From Lichenifustis flavocetrariae (GTDB lineage: Bacteria; Pseudomonadota; Alphaproteobacteria; Rhizobiales; Beijerinckiaceae), in NCBI RefSeq assembly GCF_026130545.1, contig NZ_JAMOIM010000009.1:182472-246471 (forward strand): DNA of 64,000 nt. Direction: 5' to 3'. This document shows, one piece after another, positions 62,800-64,000 of this stretch; positions within the stretch are counted from its first letter, which is position 1, and every line of letters begins with the position of its first letter. A model generated the notes under the pieces. The model saw nothing but the letters and a program-made list of their open reading frames with translations. It was not told the origin of the DNA and searched no databases. A program made the translations under genes and the position numbers.

Positions 62800-62952
62800 C
62801 TACAGACCGCCACGCATCAGCAACACCACCAGGATGATCAAGCCGATGAGACCGATGCCACCGCCGACGTAGGGACCGCCGGCGCCATAGCCGTAGTAGC
62901 CACCGCCACCGAACAGCAAGAGCAGGATGATGACGATGACGACGATGTTCAT
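62800..62952 (-). CDS. 50-residue glycine-rich double-helix membrane protein
   Basis: The product begins MNIVVIVIILLLLFGGGGYY, continues with a glycine/tyrosine turn, and ends with a second hydrophobic helix (GLIGLIILVVLLMRGG). It resembles the small DUF3309-type membrane peptides in layout, though not closely in sequence. GAGAAG lies upstream of the ATG at 62952. Confidence 0.6.
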   Translation of the reverse strand: MNIVVIVIILLLLFGGGGYYGYGAGGPYVGGGIGLIGLIILVVLLMRGGL

Positions 62953-63051
62953 GGCGGTCTTCTCGCGTTCAGATTGCCTCTGACCGAACGCGTCTGCGTC
63001 TTTCAATGTTTCCACGCGGCGCCGCCCCACATGCACCAGTCGGACGCAACT

Positions 63052-63366
63052 TCACGTGATCCAGCCCTGCGCCCGTGCCTCGGTTTCTGCCGCCGCTCGT
63101 GCCTCAGCTTCCAACTCATCCGCGTCCGGCGGGGCACCGATGCTTGACCAGGTGACCGCCTCAAGATCCATGACCAAAGCGTCGAGATCATGGATTTGGA
63201 AGACGAACACATAGCCGTCGTCGTGCTGGACAACGATTCGACCAGCGCGGCTCTCAGTCACTTTCACGGTCGGCTGCCCTACGGCTTTTGGAGCCATGCT
63301 GACAATCACATCTTCAGGATGTACGAAAGCTTCGTCTTCCACGATCCGCAATTGACTGCTCGCCAT
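63052..63366 (-). CDS. Hypothetical 104-residue acidic protein
   Basis: The product begins ASSQLRIVEDEAFVHPEDVI after the methionine, contains a beta-rich middle (KVTESRAGRIVVQHDDGYVFVF), and ends in an acidic alanine-rich helix. It has no signal peptide. GGGGA precedes the ATG at 63366. I do not recognise a family. Confidence 0.55.
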   Translation of the reverse strand: MASSQLRIVEDEAFVHPEDVIVSMAPKAVGQPTVKVTESRAGRIVVQHDDGYVFVFQIHDLDALVMDLEAVTWSSIGAPPDADELEAEARAAAETEARAQGWIT

Positions 63367-63536
63367 CGAAAGGTCCCCGCTTGTTGTCGTGATTCGTCTG
63401 GACAACATAAGCCCGGCCTTATTGGCGGCCTTGCCTCAACTTTCGGCAAAACAATCAATCGATTTACAGCCCCAAATCGAAACATCGTCACAGCGTGGTT
63501 TGGGCTGTAGTGGTTGAGATTGGATCGGACAAATGG

Positions 63537-64000
63537 TGTCATAGAGCTGAAGCGTGAGCCGAGTCCAGATGCGGAGTGGTCGGCCTCAGGACGCATCCGG
63601 CCTCGGCGTTTTGCAGGGGCACGACCATGACGAAGGATCAGAACGTCATCCGGGCGAAAGTGGGCCTTTTGGAATTGGCGAGGCAGCTCGGCAATGTGAG
63701 TCAGGCGTGCAAGATGCTTGGCTTCAGTCGCGACAGCGTCACCCGGTTCAAGGATTTGTTTGACACGGGCTGCGAGGTGGCGCTGCAGAACTGACGCGCC
63801 AGAAGCCGCTTTTGAAGAACCGCACGGCGCCCGAGATCGAGGCGCTGTCGCTGGAGGTGCCGGCGTTTGGCCAGATTCGGATTGCCAATGAGGTGCGCAA
63901 GCGCGGTCATTCGATCTCCCCGGCCGGGGTGCGCGGCGTGTGGCAACGGCACGACCTGGAGACCATAAAGAAGCGGCTCAAGGCGCTGGAGGCCAAGGTG
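63537..64000 (+). mobile_element. IS481-type insertion sequence, left part (runs off the window)
   Basis: The transposase gene starts at 63627 and its product reads KVGLLELARQLGNVSQACKM, the winged-helix start of IS481/IS3-like transposases. The left end may lie near TGTC at 63537, ahead of the gene. The element continues past the window end, so its right end and target duplication cannot be seen. Confidence 0.75.
63627..64000 (+). pseudogene. IS481-family transposase, frameshifted and incomplete
   Basis: Codons 1-55 read in one frame to a TGA at 63792-63794. The match then resumes at once in another frame as [19 protein letters not shown] and later [20 protein letters not shown], as if one G were lost from CAGGAACTG near 63789. 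The segment between PEIEAL and PAFGQ is also a few residues short against the family. The DDE catalytic region would lie beyond the window. Programmed frameshifting is not usual in IS481, so this is read as inactivation. Confidence 0.75.

Overview
The window reads as the chromosome of a high-GC alphaproteobacterium, most probably of the order Hyphomicrobiales (Rhizobiales). The pointers are an Omp25/31-type porin, an Irr regulator whose heme motif and histidine cluster sit at the same residue numbers as in Bradyrhizobium Irr, CsbD-type stress genes, a PAS-LuxR regulator of a rhizobial type, and many copies of the TTCTCCC-type palindromic repeat seen between genes in this order. I cannot name the genus.

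Layout. 1-5.9 kb: partial hldD, an outer-membrane porin, rimO, a NodS-like methyltransferase, a coiled-coil membrane protein and a polyol (xylitol-type) dehydrogenase. 6.1-17.7 kb: a Tat-exported transglutaminase-like protein, then a selenocysteine locus: fdnG with an in-frame UGA and a bacterial SECIS hairpin, fdnH, fdnI, fdhE, selA, a Sel1-repeat gene, selB, and tRNA-Sec (selC) lying inside the 3' end of the selB frame, followed by an overlapping unknown gene. The Sec tRNA, SelA and SelB needed to decode the UGA are therefore all encoded beside the selenoprotein; selD and fdhD are not in the window.

18-40.8 kb: an AraC regulator followed by a co-directional accessory cluster. It encodes two branched-chain-type ABC permeases, two ATPases (one fused to a UPF0261/Tm-1-like domain), a PEP-hydrolase-family TIM barrel, a 1025-residue flotillin-like protein with a 44-residue repeat, two SRPBCC (CoxG-like) proteins, a three-component molybdenum hydroxylase whose large subunit is split into two genes, MoxR and VWA (CoxD/CoxE-like) maturation proteins, an amidohydrolase, a metallo-beta-lactamase hydrolase and an SMP-30/cysteine-hydrolase fusion. 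From 25 to 37.3 kb this cluster carries eight copies of the palindromic repeat, one of them enclosing a DUF559 nuclease gene. I infer a catabolic pathway for an unknown, probably heterocyclic or lactone-forming compound.

40.9-46 kb (minus strand): methyltransferase, PIG-L deacetylase, acyl-CoA dehydrogenase and two MFS carriers. 46.6-51.3 kb: cold-shock protein with a coupled 52-residue protein, PAS-LuxR regulator, and a stress block (CsbD, CsbD/anchor, membrane protein) that has been tandemly duplicated, the second copy decaying and ending at an IS5-type remnant. 51.3-60.8 kb: mostly housekeeping (DUF805, dapD, OprB porin, DUF3108, hslVU, irr, DUF4142, YqeY, carA). 60.9-64 kb: small secreted or membrane proteins, a VPLPA-CTERM-like protein, and a frameshifted IS481-type transposase running off the window end.
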